A stretch of DNA of 64,000 nt, from positions 1,240,001-1,304,000 of the forward strand of contig NZ_LT906482.1 of the NCBI RefSeq assembly GCF_900187105.1, written 5' to 3'. Every line of letters begins with the position of its first letter. Positions within the stretch are counted from its first letter, which is position 1. Source of the DNA: Eikenella corrodens. GTDB taxonomy: Bacteria > Pseudomonadota > Gammaproteobacteria > Burkholderiales > Neisseriaceae. The notes beneath the pieces are model-generated. The model was given only the letters and a program-made list of their open reading frames with translations. It searched no databases and was not told where the DNA came from. Shown piece after piece: positions 52,846-61,535 of this stretch. Made by a program: the position numbers and the translations under genes.

Positions 52846-54030
52846 TCAGCGATGTGCCACTTGCTGCACAAACGCTTCTGCAGCGCGTCGGGCGGCGGCA
52901 TCCAAATCCAGCAGGCCTTCCAGGCTGTGGTGGCTACCTGAAAAATCCTGCTCCAGGCAATGCCGCACCGTGCGTGCGATATCGGTGAAGCGGATACGGC
53001 CGGCCAAAAAGGCGGCCACGGCGATTTCGTTGGCGGCATTGAGCACGCAGGGCACGCCGCCGCCGGCCTGCATGGCCTGATAGGCCAGTTCCAGGCAGGG
53101 GAAACGGCGGTAGTCGGGCGTTTCAAAGGTGAGCGCGGAGAGGGCGGCGAAATCCAGCGGCGGCACACCGGAGGCGATGCGTTCGGGTAGGCCGAGGCAG
53201 TAGGCGATGGGCGTGCGCATATCGGGCGTGCCCATTTGCGCCAGCACCGAGCCGTCGGCATAACGCACCATGCTGTGCACCACGCTTTGCGGGTGGATAA
53301 CGGTTTCCAGTTTGTCCGACGGGCAGTTGAACAGCCAGTGTGCTTCAATCAGCTCCAGGCCTTTGTTCATCATGGTGGCGCTGTCCACTGAAATTTTGCG
53401 CCCCATCTGCCAGTTGGGGTGTTTCACCGCCTGCTCGGGCGTGATGGCGGGGAAATCGGCCAAGTCGGTGTGCAGGAAGGGGCCGCCGGAAGCGGTGAGG
53501 ATGATGGATTGCACGCCGTTATGTTTCAGGCAGCCTTTTTCCGGCGGCAACACTTGGTAGATGGCGTTGTGTTCGCTGTCTACCGGCAGGATGCGGGCGC
53601 CGGATTGGGCGGCGGTTTGCATGAAGAGGCTACCTGAAACCACCAGCGTTTCTTTGTTGGCCAGGTAGATGGTTTTGCCGGCGCGGGCGGCGGCCAGCGT
53701 GGGCGGCAGGCCGGCGGCGCCGACGATGGCGGCCATCACGCCGTCGGTTTCCGGCGCGGCGGCAATGTCGCACAAGGCTTGTTCGCCGTGCAGCACTTCG
53801 GTTTGGCAGCCGGCGGCGGCCAGCTGCGCGCGCAGTTCGGCGGCTTGCGCTTCGTTGGCGGTTACGGCGTATTGCGGGCGGAAGGCAAGGCATTGTTCGG
53901 CCAGCTTGGCGGTTTGGCTGTGGCCGCTGAGGGCGAAGATGCGGAAGCGTTCGGGGTGGCGGACAACCACATCGAGCGTGCTGGTGCCGATGCTGCCGGT
54001 GCTGCCGAGGATGGTGAGGGACTGGGTCAT
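52846..54030 (-). CDS. dxr: 1-deoxy-D-xylulose-5-phosphate reductoisomerase
   Basis: 394 residues. Dxr makes methylerythritol phosphate in isoprenoid synthesis. Motifs are the NADPH site LTILGSTGSIGTSTLDVV at the N-terminus, LANKETLVVSGSLF near 122, LPVDSEHNAIYQVL near 148 with metal ligands, HPNWQMGRKISVDSATMMNK near 208-227, and LELIEAHWLF. The coding region carries an exact Simonsiella-type DUS at 53525-53536 and local DUS near 52933 and 53628. Upstream it meets a TetR gene rather than cdsA/uppS. Confidence 0.97.
   Translation of the reverse strand: MTQSLTILGSTGSIGTSTLDVVVRHPERFRIFALSGHSQTAKLAEQCLAFRPQYAVTANEAQAAELRAQLAAAGCQTEVLHGEQALCDIAAAPETDGVMAAIVGAAGLPPTLAAARAGKTIYLANKETLVVSGSLFMQTAAQSGARILPVDSEHNAIYQVLPPEKGCLKHNGVQSIILTASGGPFLHTDLADFPAITPEQAVKHPNWQMGRKISVDSATMMNKGLELIEAHWLFNCPSDKLETVIHPQSVVHSMVRYADGSVLAQMGTPDMRTPIAYCLGLPERIASGVPPLDFAALSALTFETPDYRRFPCLELAYQAMQAGGGVPCVLNAANEIAVAAFLAGRIRFTDIARTVRHCLEQDFSGSHHSLEGLLDLDAAARRAAEAFVQQVAHR
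53525..53536 (-). repeat. Simonsiella-dialect DUS within dxr
   Basis: TTCAGGCAGCCT, complement AGGCTGCCTGAA, matches the Simonsiella dialect exactly and differs from the local one by a single base. Confidence 0.6.
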
Positions 54031-54340
54031 GGTTGGCGTGTTTCAGGTAGCTTTTTTTGCTTATAGTGATTCATTTTAAACCAGCATGGCGTTGGTTTGT
54101 TGCCTGACTCTACTTAAACTTAATCGACGGTATATAGAAGGGAATAGGAGGTAGATTTATTTTTCAGGTAGCCTCCAATGCGGGCGGCAGGCTACCTGAA
54201 AATGTTGGGGGAAACAAGCCGGGTTTTGCAAAGGCCTTGGTTTGCCGGGCATGGCAGCCGCAGGGAAATGCCGCTAAGCCAGTCTGCAATATTCAACGGC
54301 AGCGGAAAGGCGGTTTCCGGCTGCCGTTTGGTTTGCTGCT
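54031..54340. other. Spacer between dxr and the TetR gene
   Basis: About 310 bases. It holds a truncated DUS (TTTCAGGTAGCTT) near 54041, an inverted DUS pair at about 54160-54201, and an AT-rich dxr promoter region. No gene seen. Confidence 0.5.
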
Positions 54341-54985
54341 TTAGGAGCGATATTGCGCCATCAGTTCGCAGTAGTTTGGGTAGTGCTCTTTGCTCACAAA
54401 GCCGCGTATCAGGCTCATGGTTTGGTAGATGCCGCGCCGTTTGGCGTTTTCGTCCCAGCAGCCGATGTGCTGGGAGTTGTCGAAGTCGAACCAGTATTTG
54501 GTGAGCAGCCACACGTTTAAGCCGAGCTCGCGCAGGGCTTCGTCGTCGGCCTCGATGATACCTTTGTCGCGCAGTTCGATGAAGATTTTCACCAAAAGCG
54601 GGGAGATTTTCACATGGGTGAATTCGTTGTGTTCGCCCAAAAGCTGCTTGCTGCGGACGAGAAGGGTGTTTACGTCGCTGAATAAAAAGCGGTATTCCCA
54701 CAGGATGTCGTACACGCCCTGTAGGTATTCCCCCATTTTGGCCATGCTGTCGGGCAGCTCGGTTTGGCGGATGTAGTCGAGCAGTTTGTTGCTGTAGCGC
54801 TGGAACAGCTGAACGATGATTTCGTCTTTATTACGAAAATGATAATACAGGTTGCCCGGGCTGATGCCGAGGCGTTGTGAGATGTGGTTGGTGCTGATGT
54901 TGCGCTCACCCTCCTCGTTGAACAGTTGGAGGCTGATGTCGATGATTCGGTTGTAGGTGTTGGGTTTGCCGGGCTTCCTGGGCAT
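54341..54985 (-). CDS. TetR/AcrR-family transcriptional regulator
   Basis: 214 residues from the ATG at 54985, which has AAGGAG 7 bases upstream; a longer frame opens at TTG. The N-terminal helix-turn-helix spans about 8-55 (YNRIIDISLQLFNEEGERNI, ISTNHISQRLGISPGNLYYH, FRNKDEIIVQLF). The large C-terminal ligand/dimer domain (about 60-214) is rich in aromatic residues (YDILWEYRFLFSDV). The target is unknown. The divergent partner would be murB or an element in the 55007-55156 spacer, but both flanking genes run the same way as this one. Confidence 0.9.
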   Translation of the reverse strand: MPRKPGKPNTYNRIIDISLQLFNEEGERNISTNHISQRLGISPGNLYYHFRNKDEIIVQLFQRYSNKLLDYIRQTELPDSMAKMGEYLQGVYDILWEYRFLFSDVNTLLVRSKQLLGEHNEFTHVKISPLLVKIFIELRDKGIIEADDEALRELGLNVWLLTKYWFDFDNSQHIGCWDENAKRRGIYQTMSLIRGFVSKEHYPNYCELMAQYRS

Positions 54986-55156
54986 GGGTTGTCTCCTTGG
55001 CTGCAACGTGAATTCTGCCTATGCGAGAGGCTACCTGAAAATGAGATAGCGGAATTTTAATACATTATCAATTATCTTGCCTTATAGCTAAAGCACCTAT
55101 TTTTCATGCGGCATTGCTTTGCCGCCTGAGCAGGAAAAATAAGTGCCGTAGCTTCC

Positions 55157-56191
55157 TTATCCCAACCACACCGGTTCGGGCTCCAGCCGCACGCCGAAGC
55201 GTTGGTAAACGCTGTTTTGCACGTGTTCGGACAAACAGCGTACGTCTTCGGCGCAGGCTCCGCCGAGGTTAATCAGCACCAGCGCTTGTTTTTGGTGTAC
55301 GGCGGCATGGCCTTCGCGGTGGCCTTTGAGCCCGCATTGGTCGATAAGCCATCCGGCGGCGAGTTTGGCCTGACCGCCCGGCTGGGGATATACCGGCAGG
55401 GCAGGGTGCTGCTGTTTCAGTGCGGCGGCCTGTTCGGCGGAAACGATGGGATTTTTATAGAAGCTGCCGCAGCTGCCGGTTTCGGCGGGGTTGGGCAGCT
55501 TGCGGCGGCGGATGCGGCACACGGCTTCGGCCACGATGGCAGCGGTGAGCGGCGCGCCTTGGGCCAGGGTTTCGGCTTCGGCCTGCACGTCGCCGTAGTG
55601 CAGCTTGGGCTTGAATTCGCTATCCAGTGCGAACGTTACCGCCGTAATCACGAAGCGGCCGCCAGATTGTTTGAACACGCTGTCGCGGTAGGCAAAACGG
55701 CAGTCGGCATGGCTGAACGATACTGGTTTGCCGCTGTCTAAATCCCAAGCGTGCACGGTTTCGATACAGCTTTCGGCTTCCACGCCGTAGGCACCGATAT
55801 TCTGCACCGGTGCAGCGCCCACTGTGCCGGGAATCAGGCTGAGGTTTTCCAGCCCGCTCAAGCCTTGCGCGATGGTGTGCTGTACGAAATCGTGCCAGTT
55901 TTCGCCGGCCTGTGCGGTGATGCGCATTTTGCCGCCGCCGGCCGGCTCTGGCACGGAAATGCCTTTATTGGCCATGCGCACCACCAGTCCGTCGTAGTCC
56001 TTCATCAGCAGGATATTGCTGCCGCCGCCCAGCCACAGGGTGCGCTCGCGGCGGTATTCGGGCAGTTGGAAAATTTCAGGTAGCCTTTCGGCTGCGTCTA
56101 ATGTGTAGAGCGCGGCAGCACGGGCGGGTAGGCCGAAGGTGTTCAGCGCGGTTAAATCGGCATCGTATTGCAGTTTATTCATCGTCTTCAT
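55157..56191 (-). CDS. murB: UDP-N-acetylenolpyruvoylglucosamine reductase
   Basis: 344 residues (or 341 from the second ATG at 56182). The FAD enzyme reduces UDP-GlcNAc-enolpyruvate to UDP-MurNAc in peptidoglycan synthesis. Visible are NTFGLPARAA near 17, LWLGGGSNILLMKDYDGLVV near 52, SLIPGTVGAAPVQNIGAYGV near 117 and GSCGSFYKNPIVS near 241 with the catalytic Ser. Length matches type I MurB. Its start overlaps the end of the MATE gene by up to 17 bases, so translation is probably coupled. Confidence 0.96.
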   Translation of the reverse strand: MKTMNKLQYDADLTALNTFGLPARAAALYTLDAAERLPEIFQLPEYRRERTLWLGGGSNILLMKDYDGLVVRMANKGISVPEPAGGGKMRITAQAGENWHDFVQHTIAQGLSGLENLSLIPGTVGAAPVQNIGAYGVEAESCIETVHAWDLDSGKPVSFSHADCRFAYRDSVFKQSGGRFVITAVTFALDSEFKPKLHYGDVQAEAETLAQGAPLTAAIVAEAVCRIRRRKLPNPAETGSCGSFYKNPIVSAEQAAALKQQHPALPVYPQPGGQAKLAAGWLIDQCGLKGHREGHAAVHQKQALVLINLGGACAEDVRCLSEHVQNSVYQRFGVRLEPEPVWLG

Positions 56192-57569
56192 GTTCCAGCA
56201 TTTCTTGGCTTACTGTTGCCAAACACCACAAGAGGGCAACGGCGGCACAACCCAGCGACAGCACCAATGCCGCCCAGAAGCCGTAAATCCCCATGCTCGT
56301 GCCGAAGGCCAGCAGGCAGCCCAGCCCGAGGCCAACCACCCAGAAAGCGATGCCGTGAATCACCATCGGCAGTTTGGTTACCTTATAGCCGCGCAAGGCG
56401 TAGGAAGCGATACATTGGATGGCGTCGGCCAATTGGAAGGCGGCGGCAAACAGCAGGATGGTGGCGCCGAGGCCGATTACGGCTTGGTCGTCGGTGTAAA
56501 CGCGCATAATCGGATAGCGGAACAGCAGGGTGAGCACGGCGGTAACGATAGCCAGGGTTGAGCCGCAGGCCAAGGCCACGCCGGAGGCATAACGCGCTTG
56601 GAAATAGCGGTCGGCACCGATGGCATAGCCCACGCGCACGGTAACTGCTGCGCCGATGCCTTGCGGAATCACATAAATCAGGCTGGTGATGCTGTTTACT
56701 ACTTGCTGAGCAGCCACGTGGTCTTCGGCATTGCCCGGCAGTTGGGCAATCAGCATCATCATCACGGTAAATAAGCTAACTTCGAGGAAGAAAGACAAGC
56801 CAATCGGCACGCCCAGCTTGGTGATTTGGCGGAAAATCTTGGCGCTGGGTTTGGAGAAGCGGGCGAACAGGCCGAAGCGTTGGAAATATTTCTGTTTGGC
56901 AATATAAGCCCACAGCGCGGCGGCGTTAAACCAGAATACTAGGGTGCTGGCCAGGCCGCAGCCCGCACCGCCCAAGGCCGGCATACCCAAATCGCCGTAA
57001 ACGAAGATGTGGTTGAGCGGGATGTTTAAAAACAGGCTGATCCAGCTCATCCACATAATGGGTTTGGGTTTGCCCAAGCTGGAAGCGAAAGCATGCAACG
57101 CACGGTGGATCATGGCTGCCGGCATGGAAAGGGCAATCAGACCCACATACAAGGCAAATTGCCGTTTTACTTCGGCATCCAAGTCGAGAAAGCTATTGAA
57201 GGGCTGAATCATCAGCCACAGCAGAATCATGCCGATAATGCCCAGCATCAGGCCATACAATATGCCCTGCCGGCCCAGTTCGGCCACCTTCTCGACTTCG
57301 CCTGCGCCGTGCTCTTGGGCAATCATCGGATTAAGCGCGGTCATGATGCCGAGGAAGGTTATGTAAACAGTAACGAATGCGCTGCTGCCCAGTGCCACGG
57401 CAGCCAAATCAGTTTTGCCTGCGCCACCGGCCATTACCGTATCCACGAACCCCAGCCCCACTTGCGCAATCTGCGCCAATAGCATGGGCACCGCCAAAGC
57501 GCCCAATTTGGAGGCTTCTTTGCGGAAAACGGCGGGGGAATAACGGTTTAGGTCGAGCAGCATAATCAA
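56175..57569 (-). CDS. norM: MATE-family multidrug/Na+ antiporter (NorM type)
   Basis: 464 residues with twelve predicted helices. The N-terminus KEASKLGALAVPMLLAQIAQ and VDTVMAGGAGKTDLAAVALG (about 39-58) match NorM-type exporters, with GIGAAVTVRVGYAIGADRYF in the second half (about 305-324). Such proteins expel cationic drugs and dyes using Na+ or H+ gradients. The gene overlaps murB downstream. The MATE-murB pairing gives murB an upstream promoter outside its own coding region. Confidence 0.93.
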   Translation of the reverse strand: MIMLLDLNRYSPAVFRKEASKLGALAVPMLLAQIAQVGLGFVDTVMAGGAGKTDLAAVALGSSAFVTVYITFLGIMTALNPMIAQEHGAGEVEKVAELGRQGILYGLMLGIIGMILLWLMIQPFNSFLDLDAEVKRQFALYVGLIALSMPAAMIHRALHAFASSLGKPKPIMWMSWISLFLNIPLNHIFVYGDLGMPALGGAGCGLASTLVFWFNAAALWAYIAKQKYFQRFGLFARFSKPSAKIFRQITKLGVPIGLSFFLEVSLFTVMMMLIAQLPGNAEDHVAAQQVVNSITSLIYVIPQGIGAAVTVRVGYAIGADRYFQARYASGVALACGSTLAIVTAVLTLLFRYPIMRVYTDDQAVIGLGATILLFAAAFQLADAIQCIASYALRGYKVTKLPMVIHGIAFWVVGLGLGCLLAFGTSMGIYGFWAALVLSLGCAAVALLWCLATVSQEMLEHEDDE

Positions 57570-57945
57570 AAATAAGAGTGGAACACGGGCGTGATTTTAG
57601 CAGAAATGCAACATAAGTTGTAGTAACGCAACACTTACCGCCTGGGATTTATGAATGTATTTCGCAATAGTATGCTTGATTTATCGAGGGAAATATTTTT
57701 CCCTGCTGTGTTGCGGATTTCGTCTGGCAAAATCTGCTCGGATACTATTTTTAGAGTAGACAAAATTAGAAAAACGTGGAAACGGCCGAGGTTCGGCGTA
57801 AAGACTACCTGAAAACGAAGCGCGGCACAGTCAAAACTAAATGTGTTGCTGTGCCGACATTTTCAGGTAGCCTTTGCGGCGGGCAAGATGAAGATTTAAA
57901 TAAAGCGGCATTTGATGCTGATGAAGGCAGTTGTCGCGCAAAACT
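57570..57945. other. Region between the OmpA-like lipoprotein gene and the MATE gene
   Basis: About 380 bases, AT-rich in the first half. A variant DUS (GACTACCTGAAAA) near 57804 and an inverted consensus copy near 57860 bracket a perfect 8-pair stem CGGCACAG/CTGTGCCG. No supported gene. Confidence 0.55.
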
Positions 57946-57979
57946 AAAGGCACGCCGGAATTGCTTCCGCCGTGCCTTG
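57946..57979 (-). terminator. Terminator-like hairpin after the OmpA-like lipoprotein gene
   Basis: AAGGCACGCCGGAA and TTCCGCCGTGCCTT form a long stem with two mismatches around TTGC, 14 bases past the stop at 57994. The following T stretch is weak. Confidence 0.6.
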
Positions 57980-57993
57980 GCTTTAACTATAGC

Positions 57994-58653
57994 TTACTGC
58001 CGACCTGCTTGGGTGGTGGGGTTGATTAAGATTTCCACACGGCGGTTTTGCGCGCGGCCGCTTTCGGTGGAGTTATCGGCCACCGGCGAGCGTGAGCCGT
58101 AGCCCACGGTGCTGATGCGGCTGGCAGCCACGCCGCGGCCGGTGAGGTAGCCGGCTACCGAACGGGCGCGGTTTTTAGACAAGGGGTTGTTGATGCGGTC
58201 GTTGCCGGTGTTGTCGGTGTGGCCGGCTACAGTAATGGTGGTTTCCGGATACTGCGTCAGCACATTGGCCACGGTGTTGAGCGAATTTACTGCGTCCGGG
58301 CTCAGGCTGGAGCTGTTGGTGGCGAAGGTTACGCCGCTGGGCATGGTCAGCTTGATTTGGTCACCTTGGCGTTGCACTTCCACCGGCGTGTTGGCCAGCT
58401 CTTGGCGCAGACGGTTTTCTTGCACGTCCATATAGGCACCGACACCCGCGCCTACCACGCCGCAGCCCAGCGCCGCATTGCGCGCGCCTTTGCTGCCGTG
58501 GGTCAGCGCGCCCACCGCGCCGCAGGCTGCCGCGCCGCCGAGGCCGAACAGCGCAGTTTTAGAAATAGTTTGCTGGCCGGTAACCGGATCGGTAACGCAG
58601 CCGTTCAGGGCAAAGGTGGCGGCTAGGGTTAATACTGTTAGACGTTTCATCAT
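57994..58653 (-). CDS. OmpA-family outer membrane lipoprotein (YiaD-like)
   Basis: 219 residues. The lipoprotein signal MMKRLTVLTLAATFALNGCV places the lipidated Cys at residue 19. A glycine-rich stretch follows (GLGGAAACGAVGAL, GCGVVGAGVGAYMD, about 37-75), typical of glycine-zipper segments. The C-terminal OmpA domain (about 95-215) has TVAGHTDNTGNDRINNPLS and NRARSVAGYL, which bind peptidoglycan. It probably anchors the outer membrane to the wall. GGAAATC lies before the start. It is a single gene with its own terminator. Confidence 0.92.
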   Translation of the reverse strand: MMKRLTVLTLAATFALNGCVTDPVTGQQTISKTALFGLGGAAACGAVGALTHGSKGARNAALGCGVVGAGVGAYMDVQENRLRQELANTPVEVQRQGDQIKLTMPSGVTFATNSSSLSPDAVNSLNTVANVLTQYPETTITVAGHTDNTGNDRINNPLSKNRARSVAGYLTGRGVAASRISTVGYGSRSPVADNSTESGRAQNRRVEILINPTTQAGRQ

Positions 58654-58883
58654 AATTGATTTCCTTTTGTGGAAGAGTTTGGTGAAAACAAAAAGTTAAT
58701 ATAAAACACGCTGCCTACAGTAGCCACTATAGGCGAGCTGCCGTATAAACAAAAGCCGCTGCGGCAACATTTACCGTTTTCAAAACTTTCCAAAAGTTTG
58801 TTTACATTTGCCCGCCATGTGGCTGCAAACAAGGCTTTCGGCTACAATGCCCTTCCCGACAACCCAACAGGCTACCTGAAAAT

Positions 58884-59390
58884 ATGTTGTGCCTCTCCCG
58901 CCTCCTCCTGCCTGCGCTCGCCTTGTGTGCTGTTGCTTTTGCCCACGCCGAGCTCCCGGCCGGCCTCTATCTATACCAGGGCAACGATGGTGGCAACTAC
59001 CGCCCCGCCGACGAGCCAGATGCTATTCCGTTCCCGCGTTCACCCTCCATCCATGCCGAGCGGAAAGTTTGTATCCCTGCCGACAGCCAAGCCTGGCTGC
59101 AAGAGCAAATAAGTCGGCGCACCACCGGCCTCTATCCCCAGGGCCGGTTTGAAGAACGCCAAACCGACCACGGCCGGGTTTACACCCTGCTCAATCCCGC
59201 CCAAGCCAAGCCCGGTTTGGATGCTTATACCGTGAGCATGGTGCTGAAAGAAGACCCGCAAGGGCGCCCTGTTGTTGCCTTCTCCATCAACTCCACCGAT
59301 ACCGAACGCAATTCCGTCCACAACACCCAAGTTAACCAGCACTACACCTACCAAGGCCCAAGCTGTCCCGTCGAAGCCGATAGCAAATAA
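58884..59390 (+). CDS. Exported hypothetical protein
   Basis: 168 residues. A signal peptide (LSRLLLPALALCAVAFA, cleavage near AHA) precedes a mature part beginning ELPAGLYLYQGNDGGNYRPA. It contains two cysteines (RKVCIPAD and GPSCPVEA) near its start and end, which could pair. The middle has YTVSMVLKEDPQGRPVVAFS, suggesting beta structure. A DUS lies immediately before the start, and no clear ribosome site is visible. The layout resembles small DUF3617-type periplasmic proteins, but I cannot confirm that. Confidence 0.65.
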   Translation: MLCLSRLLLPALALCAVAFAHAELPAGLYLYQGNDGGNYRPADEPDAIPFPRSPSIHAERKVCIPADSQAWLQEQISRRTTGLYPQGRFEERQTDHGRVYTLLNPAQAKPGLDAYTVSMVLKEDPQGRPVVAFSINSTDTERNSVHNTQVNQHYTYQGPSCPVEADSK

Positions 59391-59470
59391 ATTTCAGCTG
59401 CACAGAAACTTCGCAGTAGTTTTATTTTCAGGTAGCCTCTAATTTTTAACTAACCACATCCATTGCCACT

Positions 59471-60892
59471 ATGCCAAGCATCTACAACACCCTCACCCGC
59501 CAAAAAGAGCCCTTCGCCCCCATCGATCCGAAAAATGTGCGCATGTACGTTTGCGGCATGACCGTGTACGACTACTGCCACCTCGGCCACGCCCGCGTGA
59601 TGGTGGTGTTCGACATGATTGCCCGTTGGCTGCGCGAATGCGGCTATCCGCTCACTTATGTGCGCAACATCACCGATATCGACGACAAAATCATCGCCCG
59701 AGCGGCTGAAAACGGCGAAACCATCGGCGAGCTCACCGCCCGCTTCATCCAAGCCATGCACGAAGATGCCGACGCCTTGGGCGTACTGCGGCCCGACGTT
59801 GAACCGAAGGCCACGGAAAACATTCCGCAGATGATTGCCATGATTGAAGCCCTGATTCGCAACGGCAAGGCTTATCCCGCCGCCAACGGCGACGTTTATT
59901 ATGCCGTGCGCGAGTTTGCCGCTTACGGCCAATTATCCGGCAAATCGCTGGACGACCTGCGCGCGGGCGAGCGCGTGGAAGTGGACGGTTTCAAACGCGA
60001 CCCGCTTGATTTCGTGCTGTGGAAAGCCGCCAAAGCAGGCGAACCGGCATGGGAAAGCCCGTGGGGCAACGGCCGCCCGGGCTGGCACATCGAATGCTCC
60101 GCCATGAGCGACAAGCTGTTCGGCGACACCTTCGACATCCACGGCGGCGGCGCAGATTTGCAGTTCCCGCACCATGAAAACGAAATCGCCCAAAGCGTTG
60201 GCGCCAGCGGCCATGTTTGCGGACACGAACACGCGCACACCCACCACGGCCAAAGCATCGCCAGCCACGTTAAATACTGGCTGCACAACGGCTTTATCCG
60301 CGTGGACGGCGAAAAAATGTCCAAATCCCTGGGCAACTTCTTCACCATCCGCGACGTGCTGAAGCAATACGATCCCGAAATTGTGCGCTTCTTCATCCTG
60401 CGCGCCCACTACCGCAGCCCGCTGAATTATTCGGATGCGCACCTCGACGACGCCAAAAACGCCCTCACCCGCCTCTACAACACCCTGGCCAATGTGCCGC
60501 CTGTAGAGTTTCAGGTAGCCTCCGAAGCCAACGACTATACCCGCCGTTTCTTTGCCGCCATGAACGACGATTTCGACACCGTGCAGGCCGTGGCCGTATT
60601 GTTTGAGTTGGCAGGCGAAGCCAATAAAACCCAATCTGCCGAGCTTTCCGGCTGCCTCAAAGCCCTTGCCGGCACCATTGGGCTGCTGCAACGTAACCCC
60701 ACCGAATTCCTGCAAGGCGGCGCGACCGCAAACGGTTTGAGCAACGAAGAAATCGAAGCCCTCATCGCCCGGCGCAAGCAAGCCCGCGCCGACAAAAACT
60801 GGGCCGAATCCGACCGCATCCGCGACCTGCTCGCCGAGCAAGGCATCACCCTGCGCGACGGCGCGGACGGCACCAGCTGGACACGCGGCTGA
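59471..60892 (+). CDS. cysS: Cysteinyl-tRNA synthetase
   Basis: 473 residues, class I. It charges tRNA-Cys. The HIGH motif is HLGHARVMV near 37 and [10 protein letters not shown] near 279. Zinc ligands include Cys28 in [11 protein letters not shown] and Cys, His and Glu in HIECSAMS and [11 protein letters not shown] (about 208-240). The C-terminal DALR-like anticodon domain ends [17 protein letters not shown] near 60507 is embedded in the codons for EFQVAS. It stands alone, followed by a DUS hairpin. Confidence 0.97.
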   Translation: MPSIYNTLTRQKEPFAPIDPKNVRMYVCGMTVYDYCHLGHARVMVVFDMIARWLRECGYPLTYVRNITDIDDKIIARAAENGETIGELTARFIQAMHEDADALGVLRPDVEPKATENIPQMIAMIEALIRNGKAYPAANGDVYYAVREFAAYGQLSGKSLDDLRAGERVEVDGFKRDPLDFVLWKAAKAGEPAWESPWGNGRPGWHIECSAMSDKLFGDTFDIHGGGADLQFPHHENEIAQSVGASGHVCGHEHAHTHHGQSIASHVKYWLHNGFIRVDGEKMSKSLGNFFTIRDVLKQYDPEIVRFFILRAHYRSPLNYSDAHLDDAKNALTRLYNTLANVPPVEFQVASEANDYTRRFFAAMNDDFDTVQAVAVLFELAGEANKTQSAELSGCLKALAGTIGLLQRNPTEFLQGGATANGLSNEEIEALIARRKQARADKNWAESDRIRDLLAEQGITLRDGADGTSWTRG

Positions 60893-60914
60893 TAAGTTTG
60901 ATGTAAGTAAACAA

Positions 60915-60940
60915 AGGCTACCTGAAATTTCAGGTAGCCT
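60915..60940 (+). terminator. DUS hairpin terminator after cysS
   Basis: AGGCTACCTGAAA directly abuts TTTCAGGTAGCCT, a perfect 13-pair palindrome with no spacer, followed by TTTTT. A third inverted DUS follows at once and two more lie within 90 bases. Confidence 0.85.
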
Positions 60941-61535
60941 TTTTTCAGGTAGCCTTTAGCAGGGTATTAGATTCAAGAACCTGACCTACGGCTTTTCAGG
61001 TAGCCTGAAAGGGAAAGGGCTACCTGAAGAATATTGGGTTTATCAATCAAACTTACTTGCTGGCCTCCGGTTTAAATGAAGGTGAAAGTAAAACTTTCCT
61101 TGCAAAAGAAACAGCTTGTAACTGGTATGAATCTTCCTCTGGGCATCTATCTCCCCTACCCCAAGGATTTGGATTTTGTTCAAACTTAGAATAACCTAGT
61201 GCCGGCACAAAAACATACATCGTTTTTTCAGCCATCAACTCATTTGTCTTTGTGTCAATTATCTTTATTGTTGTTCCGGCTATCCAATGCTTGCGGTTTT
61301 CCCAAGAAACATCATTCTCATAGGTGACTGCGTAGCGGGCAGGATGTGCTGGATTAGTCTCTTGATTAAACGGCTTGTCATATATATGCCAATTACCACT
61401 ATAACGAATAATCGAGCCATCTTTTTGCAAAACATCAACATAATCATAGTGCACATGGGAAAAATATGGCAAAAAACTGGCAACATATTCTTCCCGCTTT
61501 GATTCACTCTCTACCGCCGCATCCTCCCACATCTG

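Noticed and set aside
57776-58102. Plus-strand open frame across the spacer and the 3' end of the OmpA-like gene
   Set aside because: It is antisense to the lipoprotein gene, includes DUS-derived residues and has no ribosome site.
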